Positions 51,490-59,483 of a DNA stretch of 64,000 bases are shown piece after piece. The translations under genes and the position numbers were made by a program. This DNA comes from an uncultured Hungatella sp. (GTDB taxonomy: Bacteria > Bacillota > Clostridia > Lachnospirales > Lachnospiraceae), in the NCBI GenBank assembly GCA_910577935.1, contig CAJTOT010000019.1, forward strand, positions 1 through 64,000, read 5' to 3'. The stretch's first letter is position 1, and the number at the start of each line of letters is the position of its first letter. The notes beneath the pieces are model-generated. The model had not been told where the DNA came from. It was given only the letters and a program-made list of their open reading frames with translations, and searched no databases.

Positions 51490-52212
51490 TTAAAAATCCC
51501 GCCGCCGAACAGGCGGCATGTGTTCAGGGATGCCAAGTGCGCCCGCCGGACTTTCATGTGCGGTGTGGGTCCGCTGCCGGACGCACGGAGGTTTGCATTG
51601 ATACAAAAGCGCGTTGCAGACAGCCGCCGCCACGCTGCTCCCGCCCTTTCTTCCCTTTGCCACGATATAGGGGATGTCCAGAGCCAGAATCAGCTCCTTG
51701 GCCTGGACCACGTTGACGAACCCCACCGGGACCGCGATGACCAGGCGGGGGCGCAGCCTCCCTTCACTGACCAGCTGATGGAGGCGGACCAGAGCGGTGG
51801 GAGCGTTCCCGATGGCAAAAATACAGTCCCGCCCCAGGGACGCGGCCTTGTCCATGGATGCCCACGCCCTGGTGGTCCCCTCCAGCCTGGCCGCCTGGGC
51901 CACGTCATCGTCTGCTATGAAACAGTATACTTCATTTTGGAAATTTTTTAAAGCATTTTTATTAATTCCCGCTTTTCCCATGTTTGTATCGGTTACAATG
52001 GGAACCCCCTCCTGCAGGGCGGCCAGGGCCTGGGGCAGGGCGTCTTTAGAAAATACCAGGTTGTCCGCGTAGTCAAAATCAGCCGTAGTGTGGATCACCC
52101 GCTTGACGACCAAGTCTTCCCCCTGGGGAAAACGGCGTTCTCCCAGCTCCTGGGTGATAATCTCGAAGCTCCGCGCTTCTATGTCCTTTGGAAGAATCTG
52201 CTCCAGCTCCAT
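51490..52212 (-). CDS. cbiC: Precorrin-8X / cobalt-precorrin-8 methylmutase
   Basis: Moves the C-11 methyl group to C-12 to give hydrogenobyrinate (cobyrinic acid) in corrin ring synthesis. The catalytic His lies in VKRVIHTTADFDYAD (near residue 41), and GNAPTALVRL, VPVGFVNVVQAKE and the substrate-site KGRKGGSSVAAAV are present. The enzyme part ends about residue 205; the last ~35 residues are translated from the repeat copy at 51498-51597 and are not part of the normal family. It follows cobQ directly (TAG then ATG). Confidence 0.9.
   Translation of the reverse strand: MELEQILPKDIEARSFEIITQELGERRFPQGEDLVVKRVIHTTADFDYADNLVFSKDALPQALAALQEGVPIVTDTNMGKAGINKNALKNFQNEVYCFIADDDVAQAARLEGTTRAWASMDKAASLGRDCIFAIGNAPTALVRLHQLVSEGRLRPRLVIAVPVGFVNVVQAKELILALDIPYIVAKGRKGGSSVAAAVCNALLYQCKPPCVRQRTHTAHESPAGALGIPEHMPPVRRRDF
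51498..51597 (-). repeat. Structured repeat, copy 2 (leader of ThyX-like gene)
   Basis: 100 bases matching 50727-50827 at about 80 percent. The TGCGTCCGG/CCGGCGGGCGCA and GCCGCC-N5-GGCGGC stems are conserved, with a G-T pair replacing a G-C. It overlaps the 3' end of cbiC and ends 33 bases before the ThyX-like start, so its position matches that of copy 1. Confidence 0.7.
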
Positions 52213-53721
52213 CTATCGTTTCACCCCCATAATCTTATATATGGCAGACATGTCCAGATGCTTTCTCAGCCCCTCTGCCAGATGATCGTACTGGCTCTCC
52301 TTGTAGGAGCGGTAGTCTGTGAAAGCTTCCGGCGCCCCGTCTATCCCCTTTGCCTCCAAAAGGGCCTTCACCACGGCAGCTGCCACCCCTTCCCCGTCCA
52401 ATATCCCGTGGATATAAGTGCCGTAGCAGCTGCCCTGCCACGTTCCCTCCGGCATCCATTTCCCATCTTCTTCCCCGGCCTGCGCAAGCCCGGGAGGGCT
52501 GCCTCTCTTCTCCGTCACGCCCATGTGGATCTGATAGCCCTCCGCCGGCAGACCTGACAGGGGACTCAACACGCCTCCCACCTGCCCAAAGACGCCCTTT
52601 ACCTGGCTCCTGGTCTTCTCCTCGCGAAACTCCGTGTCCACCGGGAGAAGTCCCATGCCTCTCACCCTCCCCCCAAGGCTCTCCACATGGGCAGGGTCGC
52701 TGAGGGTCATCCCCATCATCTGGTATCCGCCGCAGATTCCCAGCACGGGAACCCCTGCCGACGCGAGCCTGAGAACGGCAGCCTCCAGCCCCTCTCCCCG
52801 CATCCACAGCAGATCGTCTATGGTGTTTTTTGTCCCCGGAAGGATTACCATGTCAGGCCTCCCCAGTTCACAGGCGCCTCCCACATACCTGACGCCTGCC
52901 TCAGGCACGGTGTCAAACACCTGGAAATCCGTAAAATTGGAGATGCGGGGCAGTCTTATGACTGCGATGTCCACCAGCCCTTTCCCCTCTCTGCCTTCCG
53001 GCTCCAGCCCCTGGCTGTCCTCGGCTTCCAGATTCACGTTCATGAAAGGGACCACTCCCACCACGGGAATCCTGCACAGCTCCTGGATCATGGCGACTCC
53101 AGGGTCCAGGATGGTCTTGTCCCCCCGAAACTTGTTGATGACAAGCCCTTTGATTCTCCCTCTCTGCGCCTCCTCCAGGAGCATGACCGTGCCGTAAAGC
53201 TGGGCGAACACCCCGCCCCGGTCGATATCCCCCGCCAGAATCACCGGAGCATCCACCAGCTCCGCCAGCCCCATATTCACAATGTCATCCTTGTTTAAGT
53301 TGATCTCCGCCGGGCTGCCGGCCCCCTCTATGACGATCAGGTCGTACTTTTCCTCCAGCCTGTGAAAGGACTCCATAATCAGGGGAATCAATGTCTTCCT
53401 GAAGGCAAAGTATTCCCTCGCCGTCATATTGCCCTGGTGGACTCCCTGGATGATCACCTGGGAGCCCTGGTCGCTGGTGGGTTTTAAGAGAATGGGATTC
53501 ATATCCGCCACAGGCCGAATCCCGGCAGCCTCCGCCTGCACCACCTGCGCCCGCCCCATCTCCAGCCCTTCACTGGTGACGTAGGAGTTGAGGGCCATAT
53601 TCTGGGACTTAAAGGGAGCCGCCAGATAGCCGTCCTGCCGCATAATCCGAAGAAGCCCCGCGGTCAGCAGGCTTTTTCCCGCGCTGGACATGGTTCCCTG
53701 AATCATCAATGTCTTCGCCAT
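52213..53721 (-). CDS. cobQ: Cobyric acid synthase
   Basis: Amidates four carboxyl groups of (adenosyl)cobyrinic acid diamide using glutamine and ATP. The N-terminal ATPase domain (MAKTLMIQGTMSSAGKSLL, IEGAGSPAEINL, DIDRGGVFAQ) is joined to a class I glutaminase domain (VLGICGGYQMMG with the nucleophile Cys, and the late YGTYIHGIL His). 502 residues is typical. I use ATG 53721 with GAGGAGAGGATA upstream, rejecting an in-frame ATG at 53925 that overlaps cbiB. Confidence 0.93.
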   Translation of the reverse strand: MAKTLMIQGTMSSAGKSLLTAGLLRIMRQDGYLAAPFKSQNMALNSYVTSEGLEMGRAQVVQAEAAGIRPVADMNPILLKPTSDQGSQVIIQGVHQGNMTAREYFAFRKTLIPLIMESFHRLEEKYDLIVIEGAGSPAEINLNKDDIVNMGLAELVDAPVILAGDIDRGGVFAQLYGTVMLLEEAQRGRIKGLVINKFRGDKTILDPGVAMIQELCRIPVVGVVPFMNVNLEAEDSQGLEPEGREGKGLVDIAVIRLPRISNFTDFQVFDTVPEAGVRYVGGACELGRPDMVILPGTKNTIDDLLWMRGEGLEAAVLRLASAGVPVLGICGGYQMMGMTLSDPAHVESLGGRVRGMGLLPVDTEFREEKTRSQVKGVFGQVGGVLSPLSGLPAEGYQIHMGVTEKRGSPPGLAQAGEEDGKWMPEGTWQGSCYGTYIHGILDGEGVAAAVVKALLEAKGIDGAPEAFTDYRSYKESQYDHLAEGLRKHLDMSAIYKIMGVKR

Positions 53722-53735
53722 CTTATCCTCTCCTC

Positions 53736-54695
53736 TCAAATCACCCATAAAATCCCGCAGCACAAAATCAGCATAAGCCCTGCCGTCCCGTACATGAGAG
53801 CGTTGGCTCTGGGGATATCCTCCTTCACCGTCTCCCTCGTCCTGTCGCCTATGGCAGGCTTCTTGTACAGCTCTCCGAAATACCAGGCGTCCCCCGCCAG
53901 CTCCACTCCCAGAGCCCCGGCGCATGCCGCCTCTGTCTGAGCCGAGTTGGGACTTTTGTGTCTATATCGGTCTCTCAAGAAAATTCTCCAGGCCCCGCGG
54001 CCGTCCATGCCCAGAATCCACGCGCTCACCACCATGAGGACGCCGGCAATCCGGGATGGAACCAGGTTTGCCCAGTCGTCCAGCTTCGCGCTGCAGCGCC
54101 CGAACCAGAGATATTTTTCATTCTTGTAACCCACCATGGAATCCATGGTGTTCACCGCCTTGTAGAGGAACATGAGAGGCGCCCCTCCCAGGGCCATATA
54201 AAAAAGAGGGGCGATAACCCCGTCGGAAGTGTTCTCTGCCACGGTCTCCACCGCCGCCTTGACAATCCCCTCCTCCGACAAAGGCTCCACGTCCCTTCCC
54301 ACAATCATGGAAACCGCCTTCCTGGCCTTCTCCACATCCCCTTCCCTGAAAGCCCGGTACACCTTCATGCTCTCGGTCACGAGGGACCTGGCAGCCAGCA
54401 TCTGACAGCACATGACGGTTTCCGCTGCCAGATACAGAAATCTGTGGACTTTTCCTGCCAAAAACAGCACTCCCGAGGAGCAGAGAAAGGTGACTAAAAG
54501 CACCTGGACCGTCATCATGGCCCCCGCCGCCTCCTCCCCCCTGTCTGTCTTCGGATACCGATTCCGCAGCGTCTGTTCCCGGCCGGCGATGAAGGAGCCC
54601 ATCCACCGGACCGGGTGGGGAAAACCGTGAGGATCCCCCAGAACCATATCCAGCAAAAATGCCGCCGCCATCACCGCTGCTCTCTGCCCCATCAT
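53736..54695 (-). CDS. cbiB: Adenosylcobinamide-phosphate synthase
   Basis: A 319-residue membrane protein joining aminopropanol (phosphate) to adenosylcobyric acid. Signature segments MVLGDPHGFPHPVRWMGSFI, TVAENTSDGVIAPLFYMALGG and NSAQTEAACAGALGVEL are present. It overlaps the short CobU-like gene by four bases (ATGA) and is followed 14 bases on by cobQ, so one transcript runs through the pathway. Membrane helices are spread along the chain. Confidence 0.93.
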   Translation of the reverse strand: MMGQRAAVMAAAFLLDMVLGDPHGFPHPVRWMGSFIAGREQTLRNRYPKTDRGEEAAGAMMTVQVLLVTFLCSSGVLFLAGKVHRFLYLAAETVMCCQMLAARSLVTESMKVYRAFREGDVEKARKAVSMIVGRDVEPLSEEGIVKAAVETVAENTSDGVIAPLFYMALGGAPLMFLYKAVNTMDSMVGYKNEKYLWFGRCSAKLDDWANLVPSRIAGVLMVVSAWILGMDGRGAWRIFLRDRYRHKSPNSAQTEAACAGALGVELAGDAWYFGELYKKPAIGDRTRETVKEDIPRANALMYGTAGLMLILCCGILWVI

Positions 54696-55024
54696 TTGAT
54701 TCTCATCCCGATGCCGCAGACCACCCGGTAGACTTCCTCGGCCTCTCTCGCCAGATGCTGTCCTGCCAGGCCGATGGCCTCCCGGTATTCCCTGTCCGAC
54801 CGCTCCACCGGCACCACCCCGGCTCCCACCTCGTCCATGACGATCACGGTGCGGGGATTCTTCTCCAGAAATCTCCGGATATATTCATCCACATTCTCCC
54901 CGGCCTCCAGCAGCTCCTGGATCTGATTATGGAAAAAATTCACCACCCGCAGCTTTTTCTCCGCGGCCAGCTCCTTGGCAAACTCCTTTTTTCCCTGAAA
55001 TGTTCCGCCTATTACCAGAATCAT
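54692..55024 (-). CDS. Short CobU-like nucleotide-binding protein
   Basis: A 110-residue protein with a CobU-type P-loop (MILVIGGTFQGKKEFA) and the C-terminal QHLAREAEEVYRVVCGIGMRIK typical of adenosylcobinamide kinase/guanylyltransferase, but only about 60 percent of normal length; the central guanylation region is missing. A full-length CobU lies 1 kb upstream. It may be a regulatory or chaperone-like paralogue, or do only one of the two reactions. The start at 55024 follows AAAGGGG. It overlaps cbiB. Confidence 0.7.
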   Translation of the reverse strand: MILVIGGTFQGKKEFAKELAAEKKLRVVNFFHNQIQELLEAGENVDEYIRRFLEKNPRTVIVMDEVGAGVVPVERSDREYREAIGLAGQHLAREAEEVYRVVCGIGMRIK

Positions 55025-55113
55025 ACGCGCCCCTTTCTGTCTGTCGTTACTGTCCATGGGGGGATCTTCCTGCCCCGGCTGCGCCCACAAGAAGCATCAG
55101 GCATCCTCCCGAT

Positions 55114-55178
55114 GGGGAAAACCGGGCAAAAACTGTCTTACAAGGGAACTTGACGCCTGTTTCCGCCCGGTTTTCCCC
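55114..55178. repeat. Perfect 14-base inverted repeat in cob cluster
   Basis: GGGGAAAACCGGGC (55114-55127) and GCCCGGTTTTCCCC (55165-55178) are exact complements separated by 37 bases. The 172-base gap between cobS and the short CobU-like gene is otherwise empty. It is not a cobalamin riboswitch by visible motifs; a processing site or palindromic repeat is likelier. Confidence 0.65.
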
Positions 55179-55196
55179 GCCCCGCAAACTGTAACC

Positions 55197-55958
55197 TCAT
55201 ATTCTGGCGGCGGCAGCGGCGGCCGCCATCAACACCAGCTCCCCTGTCTGGAGAAACCAGCCGGCCAGGTCTCCTGTCATTCCGCCGAACTCCTTCACCG
55301 CAACCCGGTAATACCACCCGTACAGCGCCGCCGCCGCCGCGCCCACGGCAATTCCCGCCTTCCATCCGCCGTAACCTGCCAGAAACAGGAACACCGCGCC
55401 TATGTAACCTGCCATGGCACCTGCGACGGTTCCCTTTTTGGCCCCGGCCGAGAAGGAGGCGGCCGTACCGTCTTTTCTCGCCTTGGGAAAAGCCACCACG
55501 GACAGACCGCTCATGGCTCTTGTCAGTATGTACACCGCCCCCATGACCGGCAGCTTTTCCCTGGGAAATTCGGAGAAGACAGCCATATATAAGAGCAGGT
55601 AGACTCCTGTCCGGATTACCGCGAAGGCTCCGGTGTGGGGGTCCTTTAATATCTCCAGCTTTTTCTCCCGCTCCCCAAAGGAGGCCCTGGCGTCTGACAC
55701 GTCGATAAAGCCGTCCATGTGAATCCCTCCTGTCACCAGCAGAGGCAGAACCGTGCCTCCGGCGCAGTAAAAAAGGGGACCCAGCCCGAGAGCCCGGACA
55801 GCTTTTTCAAAACCGTACAGGAGAACTCCCATAACCAGGCCCACCAGCGGGAAAAAACACATGACATGGCCCATGCGCTCCCTGGTCCACCGGACCTGTG
55901 GCATGGGAATCCGGGAGTACATGGAAAAGGCTATGACGAGACTTCCCAGCAGTTCCAT
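55197..55958 (-). CDS. cobS: Adenosylcobinamide-GDP ribazoletransferase
   Basis: A 253-residue integral membrane enzyme that joins alpha-ribazole to adenosylcobinamide-GDP to complete adenosylcobalamin. GGIHMDGFIDVSDARASFG (about 75-93) is the family's metal-dependent core. Several hydrophobic helices follow. It lies between full-length cobU (13 bases upstream) and the short CobU-like gene, in the order of the nucleotide-loop assembly steps. Confidence 0.92.
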   Translation of the reverse strand: MELLGSLVIAFSMYSRIPMPQVRWTRERMGHVMCFFPLVGLVMGVLLYGFEKAVRALGLGPLFYCAGGTVLPLLVTGGIHMDGFIDVSDARASFGEREKKLEILKDPHTGAFAVIRTGVYLLLYMAVFSEFPREKLPVMGAVYILTRAMSGLSVVAFPKARKDGTAASFSAGAKKGTVAGAMAGYIGAVFLFLAGYGGWKAGIAVGAAAAALYGWYYRVAVKEFGGMTGDLAGWFLQTGELVLMAAAAAAARI

Positions 55959-55971
55959 CTGTTCTCCTCTG

Positions 55972-56484
55972 CTATCTGACGGCCACAGGGATGCCGTAGA
56001 CCACCTCGGTCACCCGGTCCGCCGCCCTGGCCAGATTCTTGTTTACCTGTCCTAAGACTGCCCTGTAGGCCTCTGTCTGCACTCCATAGAACAAGCCGTC
56101 TGAAAAAATGTCGTTTGTTACTATAATAAGGGTTCGCGTCCTATTTTGCAAGTCCAGAATGTCTTCCGTTACCATCTGGGCCATGTCCTTCCCGCTGTAC
56201 TTCTGATCGTAGAACACGTTGGTCAGCAGGTTGCCCACACACTCTAAAAGCACAGAGCACCCCCAGGGGACGAGAAGCCCCCTGACTCTGTCATAGCACT
56301 CAACGGTGGCAAAGCCTTTGCCCCGGCGGGCCTTCTGGTGCTTTTCGATCTTCTCGCGGCATTCCTGGTCCCAGGGCCTCATGGTGGCCACGTAGACACG
56401 GCTGCCCTCCGGCTCATCCATCATCAGCTTTTCCGCGTAGCCGGATTTGCCGCTTCCGCTCCCGCCGATTATCAGGTGCAGCAT
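55972..56484 (-). CDS. cobU: Adenosylcobinamide kinase / guanylyltransferase
   Basis: A 170-residue bifunctional enzyme that phosphorylates adenosylcobinamide and adds GMP. P-loop GGSGSGKSGYAE near the N-terminus, the kinase/GMP-His region RKIEKHQKARRGKGFATVE and the C-terminal NKNLARAADRVTEVVYGIPVAV are all present. I use the start at 56484 after GGGGGAGGGG; six more residues are possible upstream. It is first in the cob run and follows the flavodiiron gene by about 50 bases. Confidence 0.92.
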   Translation of the reverse strand: MLHLIIGGSGSGKSGYAEKLMMDEPEGSRVYVATMRPWDQECREKIEKHQKARRGKGFATVECYDRVRGLLVPWGCSVLLECVGNLLTNVFYDQKYSGKDMAQMVTEDILDLQNRTRTLIIVTNDIFSDGLFYGVQTEAYRAVLGQVNKNLARAADRVTEVVYGIPVAVR

Positions 56485-56532
56485 AACCCCTCCCCCTTTC
56501 ATCCCACTCTGAAGCTTCGCCCTGCCGGCCCC

Positions 56533-57702
56533 TCAGTCTGCCAGCCGGCTGACCGCCTGCGCCATCACCTTTCTCCCCTCGTCGTCCAGAACCGAGCGGA
56601 TAGTCACTGCCGGCTCCACCACGGTGATCTGCTTCATGGATTCCAGCATCCCCTTCATGGCCTTCGCCGCCAATGGAGCCCAGGTTCCGTTTTCCACCAG
56701 GGCCACCTTGCGCTTCTGGTAGTTTTTCGACTTAAGGTGCTGCAGAAAGACCTCCATGCACGGGAACACGCCTCCGTCATAGGTAGCCGCGGCCAGCACC
56801 AGCCGGTCATAGAAAAATGCCTTTCTCACCGCCCATGACACGTCGGTTCTGGCTAAATCCACCACTTCCACATGTTCCTCTCCCTGTCTTTTAAGCATCT
56901 CGGCCATCTCTCTCGCCGCAGCCAGGGTGTTGCCGTGGATGGAGGCCGCCGCCACCAGGACTCCGTGAACCTCCGGCTCATAGCTGCTCCAGGTGTTATA
57001 TTTCTTTATATAAAAGTCCAGATTTTCCTTGAGAACAGGGCCGTGGAGAGGGCAGATCGCCTGGATATCCAGCGCCGCCGCCTTTTTTAAGAGAGCCTGC
57101 ACCTGGACGCCGTATTTTCCCACGATATTCAGGTAATACCTGGCAGCCTCCCCGGTCCACTCCTCCCCGAGTCCGGAATTCACGCCGAAGGTTCCGAAGC
57201 CGTCGGCGGAGAAGAGTATCTTTTCCGTCTGCTCATAGGTCACCATGACCTCGGGCCAGTGCACCATGGGGGCCATGAAAAACTCCAGGGTGTGGCGGCC
57301 GAGGGAAAGGGTGTCTCCCTCCTTCACGGTGAGCATCCGATTCTCCAGGTTCATGTGGAAAAACTGCCGTATCATGGGAAATGTCTTGGCGTTGCCCACA
57401 ATCACCGCCTGGGGGTAAAGCTCCGAGAATCTCGCGATGTTGGCCCCGTGGTCAGGCTCCATGTGGGACACCACCAGATAGTCCGGCTTTCTCCCGCCGA
57501 GGGCCTCCTTCACGTTGTCCAGCCACGCCGCCGCGGCCCTGTTGTCCACCGTGTCCATAACCGCCGTCTTCTCGTCCAGAATCACATAGGAATTGTAGGT
57601 GACTCCGTCGGGAACAGGGTACTGGCTCTCGAACAGGTCCAGATCCCTGTCTTCCGCTCCCACATATAATATCTCGTCTGTAATAAACTTAGATTTGTCC
57701 AT
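56533..57702 (-). CDS. fprA: A-type flavodiiron protein
   Basis: A 389-residue cytoplasmic enzyme that reduces O2 (or NO) to water, protecting an anaerobe. N-terminal metallo-beta-lactamase-like diiron domain with H80-x-E82-x-D84-H85 (SHMEPDH), then a flavodoxin domain (about 250-389, VLVAAASIHGNTLAAAREM). Electrons come from rubredoxin or a reductase not in the window. A plausible promoter TTTGCC-17-TATAAA (57727-57755) overlaps the end of the ABC exporter gene. GGGAG precedes the ATG. Confidence 0.92.
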   Translation of the reverse strand: MDKSKFITDEILYVGAEDRDLDLFESQYPVPDGVTYNSYVILDEKTAVMDTVDNRAAAAWLDNVKEALGGRKPDYLVVSHMEPDHGANIARFSELYPQAVIVGNAKTFPMIRQFFHMNLENRMLTVKEGDTLSLGRHTLEFFMAPMVHWPEVMVTYEQTEKILFSADGFGTFGVNSGLGEEWTGEAARYYLNIVGKYGVQVQALLKKAAALDIQAICPLHGPVLKENLDFYIKKYNTWSSYEPEVHGVLVAAASIHGNTLAAAREMAEMLKRQGEEHVEVVDLARTDVSWAVRKAFFYDRLVLAAATYDGGVFPCMEVFLQHLKSKNYQKRKVALVENGTWAPLAAKAMKGMLESMKQITVVEPAVTIRSVLDDEGRKVMAQAVSRLAD

Positions 57703-57740
57703 CTCTTTATCTCCCTCTTGCCCATATTTATAGAAAACAC

Positions 57741-59483
57741 TTATGTCGGGGCAAATTGGCTGTTGTACAGCTGTGCGTAAAATCCGCCATGGGCAAGCAG
57801 CTCCTCATGGCTGCCATGCTCGACAATATGCCCGTCCCTCATGACCAGAATCACGTCCGCCTCCTTGATGGTGGACAGGCGGTGAGCCACGATAAAGCTG
57901 GTGCGCCCTTCCATCATCTTGGCAAATGCCTTCTGAATCCGGATCTCCGTTCTCGTGTCGATGGAAGATGTGGCCTCGTCCAGTATCAGCATCGGCGGAA
58001 GACACAGCATGACTCTGGCGATGCACAGAAGCTGCTTCTGCCCCTGGGACAGATTGCCCCCGTCCTCGGAGATCATGGTATCGTAGCCCTGGGGCATGCG
58101 CCGGATAAAACCGTGGGCATGGGCCTCCCTGGCCGCCCGGATAATCTCCTCCTCGGTGGCATCTGGTTTTCCATATGCGATATTATCACGAATGGAGCCG
58201 GATTTCAACCATGTTTCCTGAAGTACCATGCCGTAATTTGCTCTCAGGCTCCTCCTGGTCATGTGGCGGATATCATTTCCGCTCACCTTGATGCATCCCG
58301 AATCCACGTCGTAGAACCGCATCAGCAGGTTGATCACCGTGCTCTTTCCGCAGCCCGTGGGACCCACGATGGCGATCCTCTGCCCCGGCTTCACCGACAG
58401 GTTAAAGTCTTCGATAAGGGAGTTCTCCGGATTATAGGAAAAATACACATGCTCCAGCTCCACACTGCCGTCTGCGCGCTTTAAGTCCACGGCGTCCCGG
58501 TCCTCCGGCTTCAATGGCTCCTCGTCGATGAGCTCGAACACTCTGGCAGCAGAGGCCAGGGCATTCTGAAGCTCCGTGACCACCCCTGATATCTCGTTAA
58601 ATGGTTTCGTGTACTGGTTGGCGTAGCTCAAAAAACTGGACAGCTTGCCCACGGACAGCAGGCCGTGGACGGCCGCGTAGGCTCCCGCCACCCCTACGCT
58701 GGCGTAGACTAAGCCGTTGACAAAGCGGGTGGAAGGGTTGGTGATGGAGGAAAAGAAGGTGGCTCTCAGGCTGTATCTGCCCAGCCGCTCATTGATCTCC
58801 TCAAAGCTCTTCTGAGCCTCTTCCTCGTGGCCGAAAGCCTGGACGATCTTCTGGTTCCCCAGCATCTCGTCGATGAGCCCGGTCAGCTCTCCCCTTGTCT
58901 CCGACTGATGCTTGAACATGATGTATGTCTTCTTGGCGATGAAGCTGGCCACCAGAAGGGACACAGGGGTCACACACACCACCACCAGGGCGATCCAGGC
59001 ATTGACGTAGAACATGAACCCCAGAGTGCCCACGATGGTCAGCGCTCCTGTGAACAGCTGGGTAAATCCCATGAGAAGTCCCTCGGAGAACTGGTCGATA
59101 TCCGCGATAATCCGGCTGATCACATCCCCCGACGGATGGGAGTCCACGTATCTGAGAGGCAGCGCCTCCAGATGCTCGAAGGCCTTGGTCCTGATGTCCT
59201 TCACCACCCGGTATGTGATCTTGTTGTTGATGTGGTTCATGAGCCACTGGGACACGGCGGTGATCAAAATCACCACGGCCATCTTTCTTAAAACCGCCAT
59301 AAGCCCTGTAAAGTTTACATCCTGCTTCCCTGCAATCAGGTCCACGCCGTCTCCGATGAGGATAGGCGCGTACAAGGTGGTGATCACCGTCACCGCGGCA
59401 AGACACAGGGACAGAAGAACCCCCCATTTGTAGTGGCCTATATAGTCGAGAATCCTTTTTATAGTCGAACCGTGCTTTTTCAC
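57741..59483 (-). CDS. ABC exporter half-transporter, catalytic subunit
   Basis: A 580-residue type IV ABC exporter half: six membrane helices (about 1-320) and an ATPase domain with Walker A GPTGCGKST, signature NLSQGQKQ and Walker B MLILDEATSSID with a proper catalytic Glu. The start overlaps the end of the partner gene (59480-59483, ATGA), so it forms a heterodimer with it. Exported substrate unknown; drugs, lipids or peptides are typical. Confidence 0.9.
   Translation of the reverse strand: MKKHGSTIKRILDYIGHYKWGVLLSLCLAAVTVITTLYAPILIGDGVDLIAGKQDVNFTGLMAVLRKMAVVILITAVSQWLMNHINNKITYRVVKDIRTKAFEHLEALPLRYVDSHPSGDVISRIIADIDQFSEGLLMGFTQLFTGALTIVGTLGFMFYVNAWIALVVVCVTPVSLLVASFIAKKTYIMFKHQSETRGELTGLIDEMLGNQKIVQAFGHEEEAQKSFEEINERLGRYSLRATFFSSITNPSTRFVNGLVYASVGVAGAYAAVHGLLSVGKLSSFLSYANQYTKPFNEISGVVTELQNALASAARVFELIDEEPLKPEDRDAVDLKRADGSVELEHVYFSYNPENSLIEDFNLSVKPGQRIAIVGPTGCGKSTVINLLMRFYDVDSGCIKVSGNDIRHMTRRSLRANYGMVLQETWLKSGSIRDNIAYGKPDATEEEIIRAAREAHAHGFIRRMPQGYDTMISEDGGNLSQGQKQLLCIARVMLCLPPMLILDEATSSIDTRTEIRIQKAFAKMMEGRTSFIVAHRLSTIKEADVILVMRDGHIVEHGSHEELLAHGGFYAQLYNSQFAPT

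Noticed and set aside
50727..51597. Group II intron domain V remnants as explanation of the repeats
   Set aside because: A CATGAAA loop resembles domain V, but the closing stem and AGC catalytic triad are missing.
53722..53925. 68-residue N-terminal extension of cobQ
   Set aside because: Arg/Gly-rich shadow of cbiB; the conserved MAKTLMIQGT start has a strong ribosome site.
55025..55196. Cobalamin riboswitch before the short CobU-like gene
   Set aside because: GC-rich and in a cob cluster, but no GCCACTG B12-box or expected junction was found; only the inverted repeat is clear.
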